NCBI GenBank assembly: GCA_016790045.1
Contig: JAEUPW010000139.1
Span: 17,384-81,383, forward strand
Direction: 5' to 3'
Source: Candidatus Competibacteraceae bacterium
GTDB lineage: Bacteria; Pseudomonadota; Gammaproteobacteria; Competibacterales; Competibacteraceae
DNA: 64,000 nt
The notes beneath the pieces were generated by a model. The model had not been told where the DNA came from, ran no database searches, and saw only the letters and a program-made list of their open reading frames with translations. Both the position numbers and the translations under genes were made by a program. Numbering within the stretch: the stretch's first letter is position 1; every line of letters starts with the position of its first letter. Positions 54,600-64,000 of the stretch are shown here, piece by piece.

Positions 54600-55979
54600 T
54601 TGAAAATCGTGATTCTCGGCGCGGGTCAGGTCGGTGGCTCCGTCACCCACATCCTGGCCGGCGAGGCCAACGATATCACCGTGGTCGACGCCAGCCCCGA
54701 ACGCTTGCAGGCCCTGCAAGACCGCCTGGACATCCGCACCGTTTGCGGCAGCGCCTCCTATCCGACCGTTCTGGAGCAGGCGGGCATCGCCGACGCCGAC
54801 ATGCTGATCGCGCTGACCGACAGCGACGAAACCAACATCATCGCCTGCCAGGTGGCGCACACCCTGTTCAACACGCCGACCAAGATCGCCCGGGTCCGCG
54901 CCGGCAGCTACATCGCCTACCGCGAGCAACTGTTTCGGGACGACGCGCTGCCGGTCGACGTGCTGATCAGCCCCGAACAGCTCGTGACCGATTACATCCA
55001 GCGGATCATCGAGCACCCCGGCGCGCTGCAAGTGCTGGATTTCGCCGACGGCCAGGTGCGTCTGGTCGGCGTCAAGGCCTATGAAGGCAGCACCCTGATC
55101 GGCCAGGCGCTGCGCACCCTGCCGGAACGGATGCCCAACATCGATACCCGGGTGGCCGCCATCTTCCGCCAGGGTCGCGCGATCATCCCGGAAGGCAACA
55201 CCGTGATCGAGGCCGACGACGAGGTGTTCCTGATCGCCGCCCGCAAGAACACCCGCGCCATCGTCGCCGAATTGCGCAAGCTGGACCGGATGGTCAAGCG
55301 CATCGTCATCGCCGGCGGCGGCCACATCGGCGCGCGGCTGGCCCAGGGCCTGGAAGACCGGTTTCAGGTCAAGGTGATCGAGCGCAGCCAAACCACCAGC
55401 AAACGCCTGTCCGAGCAGTTGAGCCGGGCGATCGTGCTCCACGGCGACGCCGCCGACGAAAATCTGCTGCGCCAGGAAAACATCGAGCACGTCGATGTCT
55501 ATTGCGCCGTCACCAACGACGACGAGGCCAACATTCTCTCGGCGATGCAAGCCAAGCGGATGGGCGCGCGCAAGGTGATGGCGCTGATCAACTTGCTGTC
55601 CTACGTCGAGCTGGTCGAATCCTCCGGCATCATCGACGTGGCGATCTCGCCGCAGCAGGCTACCATCGGCAGCCTGCTCACCCACGTCCGCCGCGGCGAC
55701 GTGGTCAAGGTGCATTCCCTGCGCCGGGGCGCGGCCGAAGCCATCGAGGCCATCGCCCACGGCGATTACAAAACCTCCAAGGTCGTGGGCCGGCGCCTCG
55801 AAGAAATCCGGTTGCCGCCCGGCGCCACCATCGGCGCGATCGCCCGGGGCGATGAGGTGGTGATCTGCCACCACGACACCGTCATCGAAGCGGACGATCA
55901 CGTGATCCTGTTTCTGGTCGATAAAAAGCGAGTGCCGGAAGTCGAGCGGCTGTTCTCGGTCGGGGCGACTTTCCTGTAA
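54600..55979 (+). CDS. trkA: Trk potassium uptake protein TrkA
   Basis: A 459-residue peripheral NAD(H)-binding regulator of TrkH/TrkG potassium channels. It contains two RCK units, each with a Rossmann fold: GAGQVGGSV at the start and GGGHIGARLAQGLE near 237. Each is followed by a ligand-binding RCK-C subdomain. The start is a TTG (54600) giving MKIVILGAGQVG, the family beginning, with GAGGGG upstream. A TrkA gene after ntrX is usual in gammaproteobacteria. No trkH lies in the window. Confidence 0.97.
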   Translation: MKIVILGAGQVGGSVTHILAGEANDITVVDASPERLQALQDRLDIRTVCGSASYPTVLEQAGIADADMLIALTDSDETNIIACQVAHTLFNTPTKIARVRAGSYIAYREQLFRDDALPVDVLISPEQLVTDYIQRIIEHPGALQVLDFADGQVRLVGVKAYEGSTLIGQALRTLPERMPNIDTRVAAIFRQGRAIIPEGNTVIEADDEVFLIAARKNTRAIVAELRKLDRMVKRIVIAGGGHIGARLAQGLEDRFQVKVIERSQTTSKRLSEQLSRAIVLHGDAADENLLRQENIEHVDVYCAVTNDDEANILSAMQAKRMGARKVMALINLLSYVELVESSGIIDVAISPQQATIGSLLTHVRRGDVVKVHSLRRGAAEAIEAIAHGDYKTSKVVGRRLEEIRLPPGATIGAIARGDEVVICHHDTVIEADDHVILFLVDKKRVPEVERLFSVGATFL

Positions 55980-56092
55980 GCCCGCGCCGCGTCAAAAATC
56001 CTTATGTTAGAATGCGCTCCAATCGGACTCAGGGGCGCGGCCCCCGCCAAAACCCAAAAAAATCATCCACCGGCGTCAACAGGATTCCGCAC

Positions 56093-56752
56093 ATGACCGC
56101 ATTCAATTTCGAGCAAGCGCGCCACAACATGATCGAGCAGCAGATCCGGCCGTGGGAGGTGCTGGACCAGCGGGTGCTGGACACTCTCGCCCGCGTGCCG
56201 CGCGAGGCGTTCGTGCCGGAGCGCTACCGCAACCTGGCCTTCAGCGATGTCGCGATCCCGCTCGGCCACGGCGAATTCATGCTCAAACCCACGGTCGAGG
56301 GCCGGCTGTTGCAGGCGCTGGCCCCGCGGTCGAGCGATCAGGTGCTGGAGGTCGGCACCGGCGGCGGCTATCTCACCGCCTGTCTGGCTCGCTTGGCCGG
56401 CAGCGTGGTGAGCGTGGACATCGTTGCCGAGTTTACCGAAGCCGCCCGCGCCAAACTGAGAGCGCACGGTTCGAGCAACGTGGTGTTGCACACCGGCGAC
56501 GCCAGCCTCGGCTGGGGCGACCACCGCTACGACGCCATCGCGGTCACCGGCTCGGTGGCCGAAGTCGCCGACGAGTGGCGGCGGAGCCTGAAGCTGGGCG
56601 GGCGCCTGTTCATCGTGGCCGGCAAGCCGCCGGTCATGGAGGCGCTGCTGATCACGCGAACCGGCGAGCACCAGTGGCTGCGGGAAAGTCTGTTCGACAC
56701 CGAATTGGCCCCCTTGCGCAACGCGGCCCCGGTTAAATCGTTCGTGTTCTGA
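56093..56752 (+). CDS. Protein-L-isoaspartate O-methyltransferase family protein
   Basis: A 219-residue SAM-dependent methyltransferase of the PCMT family that repairs isoaspartyl residues. The SAM loop is VLEVGTGGGYLTACLARL and conserved blocks are REAFVPERYRNLAFSDVAIPLGHGEFMLKPT, VSVDIV and YDAIAVTGSVAEV. The Pcm substrate block often reads (Q)TIS(Q)P, while here it is HGEFMLKPT, as in the shorter form always found upstream of tolC in this bacterial group, so its substrate may differ from classic Pcm. The ATG at 56093 is preferred over one at 56012, which adds basic residues. Confidence 0.9.
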   Translation: MTAFNFEQARHNMIEQQIRPWEVLDQRVLDTLARVPREAFVPERYRNLAFSDVAIPLGHGEFMLKPTVEGRLLQALAPRSSDQVLEVGTGGGYLTACLARLAGSVVSVDIVAEFTEAARAKLRAHGSSNVVLHTGDASLGWGDHRYDAIAVTGSVAEVADEWRRSLKLGGRLFIVAGKPPVMEALLITRTGEHQWLRESLFDTELAPLRNAAPVKSFVF

Positions 56753-56856
56753 CCGGCGGGCGGCGGCGATCCGCCCGGATGGCCGCGACAACGGTTGACT
56801 TGGAGTGGTATATTAGGATTTGTTAACATACTCGCTCAGAGGAGACGCCATCAGTC

Positions 56857-58374
56857 ATGCCCAAACTCCGTTGTCTGGCGCTCGCCGGATTCGCCGCCGC
56901 GCTCTGCGGCCAGCCGGCGTGGGCGGAGGATTTGCTGCGCGTCTACCGGCAGGCCCAGGACAGCGATCCGGTGCTCAAGGCCGCCACCGCCAGCCGGGAT
57001 GCGACGCGGGAGGCCAAGCCGCAAGCGCGCGCCTTGCTGTTGCCGAATATGGGCGTGACGGCCGATCAGGGTTATCGCTTCGGAACCGAGGGCGTGGCTC
57101 CCGCGCCCTCGACCGCCCACAGCCACACCTACGCGATCAGTCTGGTGCAGCCGCTGTATAACCGGGGCCACCGGGTCCGCCAGCGCCTGGCGGAAGCGAC
57201 GGTCGACCGCTCCGAGGTCGACCTCGGCAACGTCCGCAACGAGTTGGTGTTGCGGGTTTCGCAAGCCTATTTCGGCGTGTTGGCGGCGCTGGACAACCTC
57301 AGTTACGCCACCGCCGAGAAAAACGCTTTCGCGCGTCAGCTCGAGCAGGGCAACCGCCGTTTCGAGGTCGGCCTGGCGACCATCACCGACGTTTATGACG
57401 CGCAAGCCCGGTTCGACGCCGCCGTGTCCCAGGAAATCGAAGCCATCAACCAGTTGGCGGACGCCCGCGAAGCCTTGCGCCAATTGACCGGCCAGGACTA
57501 CCCGCAACTGCATTCGTTGAGCGAGCGGATGCCGCTGGTGTTGCCGAAACCGAACGATCCCGAGGAATGGGTGCGGATGGCTTTGGAGAACAACTTGAAC
57601 TTGCGCAGCGCCGCTTTCGGGGTCGATCTGGCGCGCGAAAACGTCCGGCTGCAAAAGGCCGGCCATTACCCGGTTCTGGATTTGCAGGCCAGCCGCGTCG
57701 ATACCGACAACGGCGGCAACAGCGACCTCGCCAGCAGCCAGGTCAACCTGCAACTGACGGTGCCGCTCTACAGCGGCGGCGCGGTGTCCTCGCGCTCGCG
57801 CGAAGCGGCCTACAACTACGAAGCTTCGCGCCAGAGCCTGGAAAACCAGCAGCGCGACACCATCCGCATCGTCCGCAACGCCTATCGCGGCCAGGAAACC
57901 GCCATCAGCCAGATCCGCGCGCTCGACCAGACCCGCGTTTCCACCCGCAGCGCGCTGGAAGCCAATCAGGCCGGCTACGAAGTCGGCACCCGCACCATCG
58001 TGGATGTGCTGGACGCCGAGCGCAACGTGTATCTGGCCGAGCGCAATTACGCCGCCGCCCGCTATTCCTACGTCACCAACTACCTGACGCTGCGACAGGC
58101 CGCCGGCCAATTGTCGGAAGCGGATGTGGCCGAGATCAACGGCTGGCTTGGCCCGCCGCGCTCCACCGGCGGCGAACCGGCCGCGTCTCCAACCCCGCAA
58201 ACCACCAAAGCGGAAAGCGGCAAAATCGTCCCTGGCAACGCCAAGGCGCCGGCCACCGCTCAGCCTGCCCCCGGACCGACGCCCGCCAAAAAAGGCCAGC
58301 GCCAAACCGAGAACGACAAACCCTCGCCCGCGTCAGCGCCCGCCGTCAAACCCTCGACCCATGGCTCGAAGTAA
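56857..58374 (+). CDS. tolC: TolC family outer-membrane efflux channel
   Basis: A 505-residue outer-membrane protein. Residues 1-23 form a signal peptide (AWAEDLL cleavage region). The mature part has two homologous halves with the TolC-type blocks LLRVYRQAQDSDPVLKAA, FEVGLATITDVYDAQARFDAA and YEVGTRTIVDVLDAERNVYLAERNYAAARY, forming the beta barrel and long periplasmic tunnel used by drug and protein exporters. A tail of about 75 residues after the last helix is rich in Pro, Ala, Lys and Thr, unlike the short E. coli tail. No inner-membrane pump or adaptor gene lies next to it. Confidence 0.95.
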   Translation: MPKLRCLALAGFAAALCGQPAWAEDLLRVYRQAQDSDPVLKAATASRDATREAKPQARALLLPNMGVTADQGYRFGTEGVAPAPSTAHSHTYAISLVQPLYNRGHRVRQRLAEATVDRSEVDLGNVRNELVLRVSQAYFGVLAALDNLSYATAEKNAFARQLEQGNRRFEVGLATITDVYDAQARFDAAVSQEIEAINQLADAREALRQLTGQDYPQLHSLSERMPLVLPKPNDPEEWVRMALENNLNLRSAAFGVDLARENVRLQKAGHYPVLDLQASRVDTDNGGNSDLASSQVNLQLTVPLYSGGAVSSRSREAAYNYEASRQSLENQQRDTIRIVRNAYRGQETAISQIRALDQTRVSTRSALEANQAGYEVGTRTIVDVLDAERNVYLAERNYAAARYSYVTNYLTLRQAAGQLSEADVAEINGWLGPPRSTGGEPAASPTPQTTKAESGKIVPGNAKAPATAQPAPGPTPAKKGQRQTENDKPSPASAPAVKPSTHGSK

Positions 58375-58410
58375 CCGACCTTACCGCCGCGCCCCGTCCA
58401 TCGCGGGCCG

Positions 58411-58944
58411 ATGAGGGCCGGCGTCATGCCGCCCGATCCGATGGTCGCGCCGGTTCCGGCCCGGTTGCCGCGCCGCTTGGCGGCCATCGTTTACGATAGC
58501 CTGCTGCTCGCGGGCGTGCTGTTCGTGGCCGCCGCCTTGGCGCTGGGCGTCACCGTGGCGGCGGTGGGCGGCGAAAGCGTCAAGCTTCACCACCCGCTGC
58601 AAGGCAATCCCTGGTTTTCGACTTATTTGTTGCTGGTGTGCTTTTTCTTCTTCGGCGGCTTTTGGGTTTGCGGCGGCCAAACCCTGGGAATGCGCGCCTG
58701 GCGGCTGCGGGTGCAGCGGCGCGACGGTCGCGGCATCGGCTGGTGGCAGGCGCTGCTGCGATTTTTGAGCGCCGGAATCTGGCCGGTACCGGTCGCCGCG
58801 TATCTGGATCGCGGGCTTGGCGTCAGCGTCGGGCTCAGTCTGGTCGCCGGATTCGCTTGTCTGGCGCTGGCGCTGGCGCTGCGCTTGCCGGATCGGCTGT
58901 CGGAAACGGAATTGGTGGTCCTGCCCAAAACTCCGAAGCCCTGA
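58411..58944 (+). CDS. RDD family membrane protein
   Basis: A 177-residue protein with a short cytoplasmic start and the RDD core: RRLAAIVYDSLLLAGVLFVAAALALG opens the first membrane helix (the family has Arg-Asp-Asp, here Ile-Val-Tyr-Asp keeps the Asp), the second helix is about 68-90, and GGQTLGMRAWRLRVQRRDGR follows, then two more hydrophobic stretches. The function of RDD proteins is mostly unknown; some transport Na+/H+. An alternative start is the ATG at 58426. It lies between tolC and the convergent lptG. Confidence 0.9.
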   Translation: MRAGVMPPDPMVAPVPARLPRRLAAIVYDSLLLAGVLFVAAALALGVTVAAVGGESVKLHHPLQGNPWFSTYLLLVCFFFFGGFWVCGGQTLGMRAWRLRVQRRDGRGIGWWQALLRFLSAGIWPVPVAAYLDRGLGVSVGLSLVAGFACLALALALRLPDRLSETELVVLPKTPKP

Positions 58945-58952
58945 TCGGGCCT

Positions 58953-60017
58953 TCAGCGCAAGCGGCGCAGCGCCAGAAATCCCGCGCCGAGGAACAGCAG
59001 CGCCGGCAGGATCGCGCCCAACAGCGGGGGGTAGCCGTACAGCAGCACCACGTTGCCCAGCAGATAGTTGCCGAGAAAAAAGGTCAGGCCGATCAGCAGG
59101 CCGATCAGCAGGCGCTGGCCGACGCCGGCCGAGCGCTGCGGCCCGAACACGAAGGGCATGGCCACCACCAGCATGGCCATATACACCAGCGGCGCGAGCA
59201 ACTTGCGCCAAAGCGCCAGGCGATAGCTTTGCGCGTCCAGCCCGTTGCGTTCCAGATAGTCCACGTACACCCACAAATCGCGCACCGACAAGCCGGCGGG
59301 ATCGGCCGCCAGCACCTCCAGAATTTGCGGGCTGATCGAGGAGGTGATTTCCAGGCTGGGGAGGTTTTCGCTCTCGACCGAATCCCCTTTCAGGATGCTG
59401 CGGTCGATGTTTTCCAGCACCCAGCGGCCTTCCTGATAGCGCGCGCTTTGCGCGGCGGTGACGGTTTCCAGCCGCGATTGAGGGCCGATCCTGAAAATGT
59501 GAATGTCCGCCAGCCGCAGGCCCGACAGCACCGCGTTGACGTGGACGAAATAATCGCCGTCGCGCACCCAAAACCCGCGCCCGCCGCGAATGGCCATGCC
59601 CTCGCTCTTGGCGGCGGCGCGCTGCTCGCGGGCGGTTTGCTCCAGCGGCGGGGCCACGAATTCCCCGACCAGCAAGACCGCCACGCTCAGGATCAATCCG
59701 GTTTGCAGCACCGAGCGGGTCAACTGGGTCAGCGACAGCCCGGCGGCGCGCATCACGATCAGCTCGCTGCCGCTGGCCAGCGCGCCCATCCCCAGCAGCG
59801 CGCCGACCAACAGCGCCATCGGAAACAGCTCGTACAGGCGTTGCGGTTGCACCAGCAGCAAAAAGCGGAGCGCCGCCGCAAAATCGTAGCGGCCCTTGCC
59901 GACCTCCTCCAGTTCCACCAGCAGGCTGAGGAACATTTCCAGCAGCAGCAACACCAGCAAGGCGATCAGCGTGGTGTGGGCGACTGTCCGGAAGAGGTAG
60001 CGGTCGATCAGCTTCAT
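58953..60017 (-). CDS. lptG: LPS export ABC transporter permease LptG
   Basis: A 354-residue inner-membrane permease of the LptB2FG complex that extracts LPS from the inner membrane. It starts MKLIDRYLFRTV, has membrane helices at about 12-35, 58-80 and 100-120, a periplasmic beta-jellyroll region (about 130-260) and three C-terminal helices (about 270-350). The start ATG overlaps the lptF stop by 4 bp. An in-frame extension upstream of 60017 is only the lptF gene read in another frame. lptB, A and C are not here. Confidence 0.96.
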   Translation of the reverse strand: MKLIDRYLFRTVAHTTLIALLVLLLLEMFLSLLVELEEVGKGRYDFAAALRFLLLVQPQRLYELFPMALLVGALLGMGALASGSELIVMRAAGLSLTQLTRSVLQTGLILSVAVLLVGEFVAPPLEQTAREQRAAAKSEGMAIRGGRGFWVRDGDYFVHVNAVLSGLRLADIHIFRIGPQSRLETVTAAQSARYQEGRWVLENIDRSILKGDSVESENLPSLEITSSISPQILEVLAADPAGLSVRDLWVYVDYLERNGLDAQSYRLALWRKLLAPLVYMAMLVVAMPFVFGPQRSAGVGQRLLIGLLIGLTFFLGNYLLGNVVLLYGYPPLLGAILPALLFLGAGFLALRRLR

Positions 60018-61126
60018 GCGGCACCCGCCGGCGCGGTCGCGGAGCGCCGGAACAGCCAGAAACCGCGACCGTTCGCGAGATCGCGCAGCAGCATCCCGGC
60101 GCCGAAACACAGGAACAGGGCGTGCACCCACCACAATCCGAGTTGCGGGCCGATCAGCCCGTTGGTCAACCACGATTCGCCGACGCCGATCAGGTTGAAA
60201 TTGACGGCGTAGATCAACACCGCCGCGACGATGCGGCCGTAACGCCCCTCGCGCGGTTTGGCCCGCGCGATCAGCGGGGCCCACAGCGCGATAATCAGCA
60301 CCTGGATCGGGCTGTTGAGGCGCATTTGCAGCTCGGCGACGTGATCCGGATTGTCCGATTCCAGCAATTGCCGGGTCGGCAGCGCCTCGCGGTGTTTCCA
60401 TTCCTGGCGCGGCGGCGCGGTATCCACCCGCACCGTGGCGCGCTCGAAGCGGACCATTTCGTAGTCGCCCTTGCCGGGCGTGCCCCGGTAGCGATGGCCG
60501 TAATCGAGCACGATGTGGCGGATGCCGTCTTCGCCGATTTCCTGGCGGCCGCGCTCGCCGGTGGTGATGCTGAGATCGCCGTCCGCTTCGCGGGTCTGGA
60601 CGAAAATATTCCGCAAATCGCGCTCGCCCAGCGCGCCGATGTAGACCACGTGGCGGCCTTGCAGCACTTCGCGAAAGACGCCGGGCGTGAACATCGACAC
60701 TTCGGCCTCCTTGCGGGCCTTGGCCAGCACTTCGAACTGATACTCCATGGTCAGCGGCACCAGCGCCAGCGACAGTCCGGCGGTGGCCGCCGCCAGCGGG
60801 GTCGCCAGCAGGAAAATGGCCCGGTAGATCGACAGAGGGCCGTAGCCGCAAGCGGCCAGCGCGGTCATTTCGTGGTCGCGGTACAGCCGGCCCAAGGCCA
60901 GCATCACGCTCAGCAAAAACGCCAGCGGCACCAGCATGACCATGAAGTACGCGGCCTGCAAACCGATCAGCACGAAAATCGAATCGCGCGCCAGCAAGCC
61001 GCTGGCGGCCTTGCTCAGATAGCCGGAGAGACGGTGGCTCAACACCATCGCCAGCAGCACCAGAGCGGTGCCGAGGAAGGTCAGGCCGATCTCGCGGACC
61101 AAATAGCGGTCGATGATGGAGGGCAC
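60014..61126 (-). CDS. lptF: LPS export ABC transporter permease LptF
   Basis: A 370-residue partner of LptG with the same layout: IIDRYLVREIGLTFLGTALVLLAMVLSHRL at the start, then three helices, a periplasmic jellyroll (about 125-260) and three C-terminal helices. I chose the GTG at 61126, which places the conserved IIxRYLxRE motif at the N-terminus as in other LptF; a TTG at 61165 in the same frame would add 13 residues. It is divergent from pepA and overlaps lptG by 4 bp. Confidence 0.95.
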   Translation of the reverse strand: MPSIIDRYLVREIGLTFLGTALVLLAMVLSHRLSGYLSKAASGLLARDSIFVLIGLQAAYFMVMLVPLAFLLSVMLALGRLYRDHEMTALAACGYGPLSIYRAIFLLATPLAAATAGLSLALVPLTMEYQFEVLAKARKEAEVSMFTPGVFREVLQGRHVVYIGALGERDLRNIFVQTREADGDLSITTGERGRQEIGEDGIRHIVLDYGHRYRGTPGKGDYEMVRFERATVRVDTAPPRQEWKHREALPTRQLLESDNPDHVAELQMRLNSPIQVLIIALWAPLIARAKPREGRYGRIVAAVLIYAVNFNLIGVGESWLTNGLIGPQLGLWWVHALFLCFGAGMLLRDLANGRGFWLFRRSATAPAGAA

Positions 61127-61247
61127 GCCGTTCAGCGCTCCCGCACAGGCAACTGGGAGACCCAACGGTTTCTGGTTAAACTCATGTCATGAAATCCTTG
61201 CCTGAATCAGGGTCACTTAAAGGTCGAACACGGGGAGTAGCCTACCG

Positions 61248-62756
61248 ATGGATTTTTCGGTCAAAAGCGGCAATCCAGAAAAACAGCGCACCGCGTGCCT
61301 GGTGCTGGGCGTGTACGAATCGCGGCGGCTGACGCCCGCCGCCGAACAGTTTGACAGCGCCTGCGGCGGCTATCTCGGCAATTTGTTGCGCCGGGGCGAT
61401 CTGGACGGCAAGCCGGGCCAGTCTCTGCTGCTGTTCAACCCGCCCGGCGCGGCCTGCGAGCGGGTGCTGCTGATCGGCTGCGGCCGGGAGCGCGAGCTGG
61501 ACGACCGCCGTTTTCGCAAGATCGCCGCGCATGTCGCCGCCGAACTCAACGACGCGGCGGCCAGCGACGCGGCGCTTTATCTGACAGAACTGGCGGTCAA
61601 GGGCCGCGATCTCGACTGGAAAATCCGCCAACTGGTCGCGGCGGTCGAAGACGCGCGCTATCTGTTTGATCGGCTCAAAAGCAAAAAGGACGCCCCGCGC
61701 CGCTTGTTGCGCAAGATTATACTCAGCGTGCCGGGCCGGCGGGAACTGCCGGGCGGCGAACGGGCGGCGCGCGAGGCGCAAGCCATCGCCGCCGGCGTGG
61801 CGCTGGCCAAGGATTTGGGCAACTTGCCGCCCAACATTTGCACTCCCGCTTATCTGGCCGAGCAAGCGCAGCAGTTGGCCGGCGAATTTTCCGCCATCCA
61901 AGCGCACGTCATGGAAGAGGCCGAGATGGAGCAGTTGGGCATGGGCGCGCTGCTGTCGGTGACGCGCGGCAGCGCGCAACCGGCCAAGCTGATCCGGCTC
62001 GACTACCGGCAAGGCCCAGCGACGGCGAAGCCTTATGTCCTGGTCGGCAAAGGCGTGACCTTCGACACCGGCGGCATTTCGCTCAAGCCCGGCGAAGGGA
62101 TGGACGAGATGAAGTTCGACATGTGCGGGGCGGCCAGCGTGTTGGGGACGTTTCGCGCCTGCGCGGAACTGCGGTTGCCGCTGAACGTGGTCGGCTTGAT
62201 TCCGGCGGTCGAGAACATGCCGGGGGGGCGGGCCAGCCGGCCGGGCGACATCGTGACCAGCCTCTCCGGCCAGACCGTCGAAATTCTCAACACCGACGCC
62301 GAGGGCCGGCTGATCCTGTGCGATGCCCTCACCTATGCCGAGCGCGACGAGCCGGCGGCGGTGATCGACATCGCCACCTTGACCGGCGCGTGCATCATCG
62401 CGCTGGGCCGGCACCCGCACGGCCTGTTCAGCAACCATCCGCCGCTGGCGCACGAGCTGCAAAACGCCGGTCACGCCGCCTGTGATCGGGTGTGGGAGCT
62501 GCCGCTGTGGGACGATTATCAGGAAGGGCTGGACAGCAATTTCGCCGACATGGCCAACATCTCCGGCAACCGCGATGGCGGCGCGATCATGGGCGCCTGT
62601 TTCCTGTCGCGCTTCGCCAAGAAATTCCACTGGGCGCATTTGGATATCGCCGGCACCGCCTGGAAAACCGGCAAGGCCAAGGGCGCGACCGGGCGGCCAG
62701 TGCCGCTGCTGACGCAATATTTGCTGGATCGCGCGGCCGAAAAGGGCAAATCGTGA
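61248..62756 (+). CDS. pepA: Leucyl aminopeptidase PepA
   Basis: A 502-residue M17 aminopeptidase with two metal ions. The N-terminal domain covers about 1-165. Catalytic and metal residues are Lys268 and Asp273 in [10 protein letters not shown], Lys280, Asp291, and Asp350, Glu352 and Arg354 in the family signature NTDAEGRL. In E. coli the same protein also binds DNA in Xer recombination and gene control. The order lptF / pepA-holC is standard in gammaproteobacteria. Its stop overlaps the holC start by 4 bp. Confidence 0.97.
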   Translation: MDFSVKSGNPEKQRTACLVLGVYESRRLTPAAEQFDSACGGYLGNLLRRGDLDGKPGQSLLLFNPPGAACERVLLIGCGRERELDDRRFRKIAAHVAAELNDAAASDAALYLTELAVKGRDLDWKIRQLVAAVEDARYLFDRLKSKKDAPRRLLRKIILSVPGRRELPGGERAAREAQAIAAGVALAKDLGNLPPNICTPAYLAEQAQQLAGEFSAIQAHVMEEAEMEQLGMGALLSVTRGSAQPAKLIRLDYRQGPATAKPYVLVGKGVTFDTGGISLKPGEGMDEMKFDMCGAASVLGTFRACAELRLPLNVVGLIPAVENMPGGRASRPGDIVTSLSGQTVEILNTDAEGRLILCDALTYAERDEPAAVIDIATLTGACIIALGRHPHGLFSNHPPLAHELQNAGHAACDRVWELPLWDDYQEGLDSNFADMANISGNRDGGAIMGACFLSRFAKKFHWAHLDIAGTAWKTGKAKGATGRPVPLLTQYLLDRAAEKGKS

Positions 62757-63184
62757 GCGGGGCGCGCGTCGATTTCTACGTGCTGTCGGATCAGAAGGAC
62801 AACGGCCGGGCGCTGCTGGCCTGCCGGCTGATCGACAAAGCCTATAATCTCGGCCACAGCGTCTATCTGCTGGCCGCGTCCGGACCGCAAGCCGGCGCGT
62901 TGGACGATTTGTTGTGGACGTTTCGGCAGGACAGTTTCATCCCGCACGAGCGCTATCCGCTGGAAGGCGAGGACGATTCGCCGGTGTTGATCGGCACGGC
63001 GTTGCCGGACGATCGGATGGCCCAGGTGCTGATCAACCTTAGCGACCGTTTGCCCGAAGGTTTGGAACGCTTCGAGCGCATCGTCGAACTGGTCGATCAG
63101 CACCCCGAGGTGCTGGCCGCCTCGCGCGAGCGGTTCCGGCAGTATCGCGAGCGGGGCTTGACGCCAGAAACTCACAAACTTTAG
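62753..63184 (+). CDS. holC: DNA polymerase III chi subunit
   Basis: A 143-residue subunit that links the clamp loader (through psi) with [56 protein letters not shown] and [25 protein letters not shown] are the expected blocks. The start is a GTG that overlaps the pepA stop (GTGA). In many genomes valS follows; here a HerA-like ATPase gene follows instead after 37 bp. Confidence 0.94.
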   Translation: MSGARVDFYVLSDQKDNGRALLACRLIDKAYNLGHSVYLLAASGPQAGALDDLLWTFRQDSFIPHERYPLEGEDDSPVLIGTALPDDRMAQVLINLSDRLPEGLERFERIVELVDQHPEVLAASRERFRQYRERGLTPETHKL

Positions 63185-63221
63185 CCGGCTATCAACCATC
63201 ACCATGCAACGAGGGACGACC

Positions 63222-64000
63222 ATGAACGATATTTTCATTGGCAAAGGCGAGCGGGACGTTTATTTGCTGGGCAAGTACGCCAACCGGCATGGGTTGATCG
63301 CGGGGGCCACCGGGACGGGCAAGTCGGTGTCGCTGATGGTGCTGGCGGAGGGTTTCTCGCGCTTGGGCGTGCCGGTGTTTCTGGCCGATGTGAAAGGCGA
63401 TTTGGCCGGCCTTAGCCAACCGGGTCAGCCGAGCGAAAAGTTGCAAGCGCGGTTGCAGGAGTTGAGCATCCGGGATTGGGCGGGACAAGCCAATCCGGTG
63501 GTGTTTTGGGATGTGTACGGCCAGAACGGCCATCCGGTGCGGACCACGATTTCCGAGATGGGCGCGCCGCTGCTGGCGCGGGTGCTGGAATTGAACGAGA
63601 CCCAGGAGGGCGTGTTGTCGGTGGCTTTTACCGTGGCCGACGACAATGGTTTGCTGTTGCTCGATCTGGACGATCTGCGGTCGATGCTGGCTTTCGTCAG
63701 CGAAAACGCCAAGGAGATTTCGGGCAAATACGGTTTGGTCAGCACCCAATCCATCGGCGCGATCCAGCGGGCGTTGCTGCAATTGGAGAAAGACGGCGCC
63801 GATCAATTTTTTGGCGAACCGGCGCTCGATCTGGCGGATTTCATGCGCCGGGACATGACCGGACGCGGCGTCATCAACGTGCTGGCCGCCGAATCGCTGA
63901 TCCACAAGCCCCGGTTGTATGCGACGTTCTTGCTGTGGATGCTCTCGGAGTTGTTCGAGAATCTTCCGGAGGTGGGCGATGTGGAGTTGCCCAACTTGGT
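63222..64000 (+). CDS. HerA-like DUF853 family ATPase (YjgR type), N-terminal part
   Basis: The first 259 residues of a P-loop ATPase that runs off the right edge. Walker A GATGTGKS is at 28-35 after the start IFIGKGERDVYLLGKYANRHGLIAG, and VPVFLADVKGDLAGLSQPG supplies the next conserved acidic block. KLQARLQEL and FFGEPALDLADFMRRDMTGRGVINVLAAESLI match the YjgR/DUF853 family of about 500 residues. These are HerA/FtsK-superfamily motors of unknown role. An ACGAGG stretch 10 bases before the ATG serves as ribosome-binding site. Confidence 0.92.
   Translation, partial: MNDIFIGKGERDVYLLGKYANRHGLIAGATGTGKSVSLMVLAEGFSRLGVPVFLADVKGDLAGLSQPGQPSEKLQARLQELSIRDWAGQANPVVFWDVYGQNGHPVRTTISEMGAPLLARVLELNETQEGVLSVAFTVADDNGLLLLDLDDLRSMLAFVSENAKEISGKYGLVSTQSIGAIQRALLQLEKDGADQFFGEPALDLADFMRRDMTGRGVINVLAAESLIHKPRLYATFLLWMLSELFENLPEVGDVELPNL

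Noticed and set aside
53145..55901. A 918-residue minus-strand open frame opposite ntrX and trkA
   Set aside because: It spans two unrelated plus-strand genes with full family motifs, which a real antisense gene would not be expected to do.

Overview
This is a gene-dense, high-GC (well above 60% by eye) chromosomal segment of a gammaproteobacterium. The evidence is the gene content and order: the smg-dprA-lysM / def-fmt-rsmB-DUF4390-ntrY-ntrX-trkA block, the lptF-lptG / pepA-holC block, an EpmA/EpmB-type EF-P modification system, TsaC-TopA, HtpX and PrmB. A potassium-independent membrane pyrophosphatase, a short-lid adenylate kinase, a complete Liv transporter and several c-di-GMP proteins would fit an environmental lineage such as the Competibacter/Chromatiales-like groups, but that placement is inference. 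I saw no rRNA or tRNA genes, insertion sequences, prophage or CRISPR array. Almost every base is coding.

Layout. 1-4.2 kb: start of a GH31 alpha-glucosidase-like gene (cut by the window edge) and dsbC on the minus strand, then queA and htpX on the plus strand, htpX behind a convincing sigma-32-type promoter. 4.2-11 kb: the EF-P cluster. epmB overlaps a FimX-like degenerate GGDEF-EAL gene on the minus strand; divergently, efp is followed by a predicted diiron-sensor diguanylate cyclase and epmA. 11-17.7 kb: sco-psd (minus), prmB, a PAS-GGDEF-EAL protein and hemN. 17.8-22.8 kb: livJHMGF. 22.9-28.8 kb: adk (minus), ppa, hppA, moaC, rnd and a glycine-zipper lipoprotein. 29-37.9 kb: a conserved-looking protein I do not recognise, a YyaL-like protein, an Hpt protein, a CYTH triphosphatase with an L,D-transpeptidase-fold protein, and a signalling operon (PAS histidine kinase, receiver, receiver-PP2C phosphatase, STAS). 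38-41 kb: nagZ, a hypoxanthine-type phosphoribosyltransferase, methylthioinosine phosphorylase and a phospholipid-methyltransferase-like protein. 41-64 kb: tsaC, topA, smg, dprA and a LysM lipoprotein (minus), then def, fmt, rsmB, DUF4390, ntrYX, trkA, pcm, tolC and an RDD protein (plus), lptFG (minus), pepA, holC and a HerA-like ATPase cut by the right edge.

How the genes work together. EpmB makes beta-lysine, EpmA attaches it to Lys34 of EF-P, and both genes are physically coupled to c-di-GMP proteins. Def, Fmt and RsmB act on initiator tRNA, nascent chains and 16S rRNA. LptF and LptG form the inner-membrane part of the LPS exporter. Soluble and membrane pyrophosphatases sit side by side. 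The most interesting material is the EF-P/c-di-GMP interleaving, the flavodiiron-like oxygen/iron sensor cyclase, the partner-switch signalling cluster, an NtrX without the sigma-54 contact loop, and the unrecognised protein at 28980-29747, which has its own promoter and a strong terminator.
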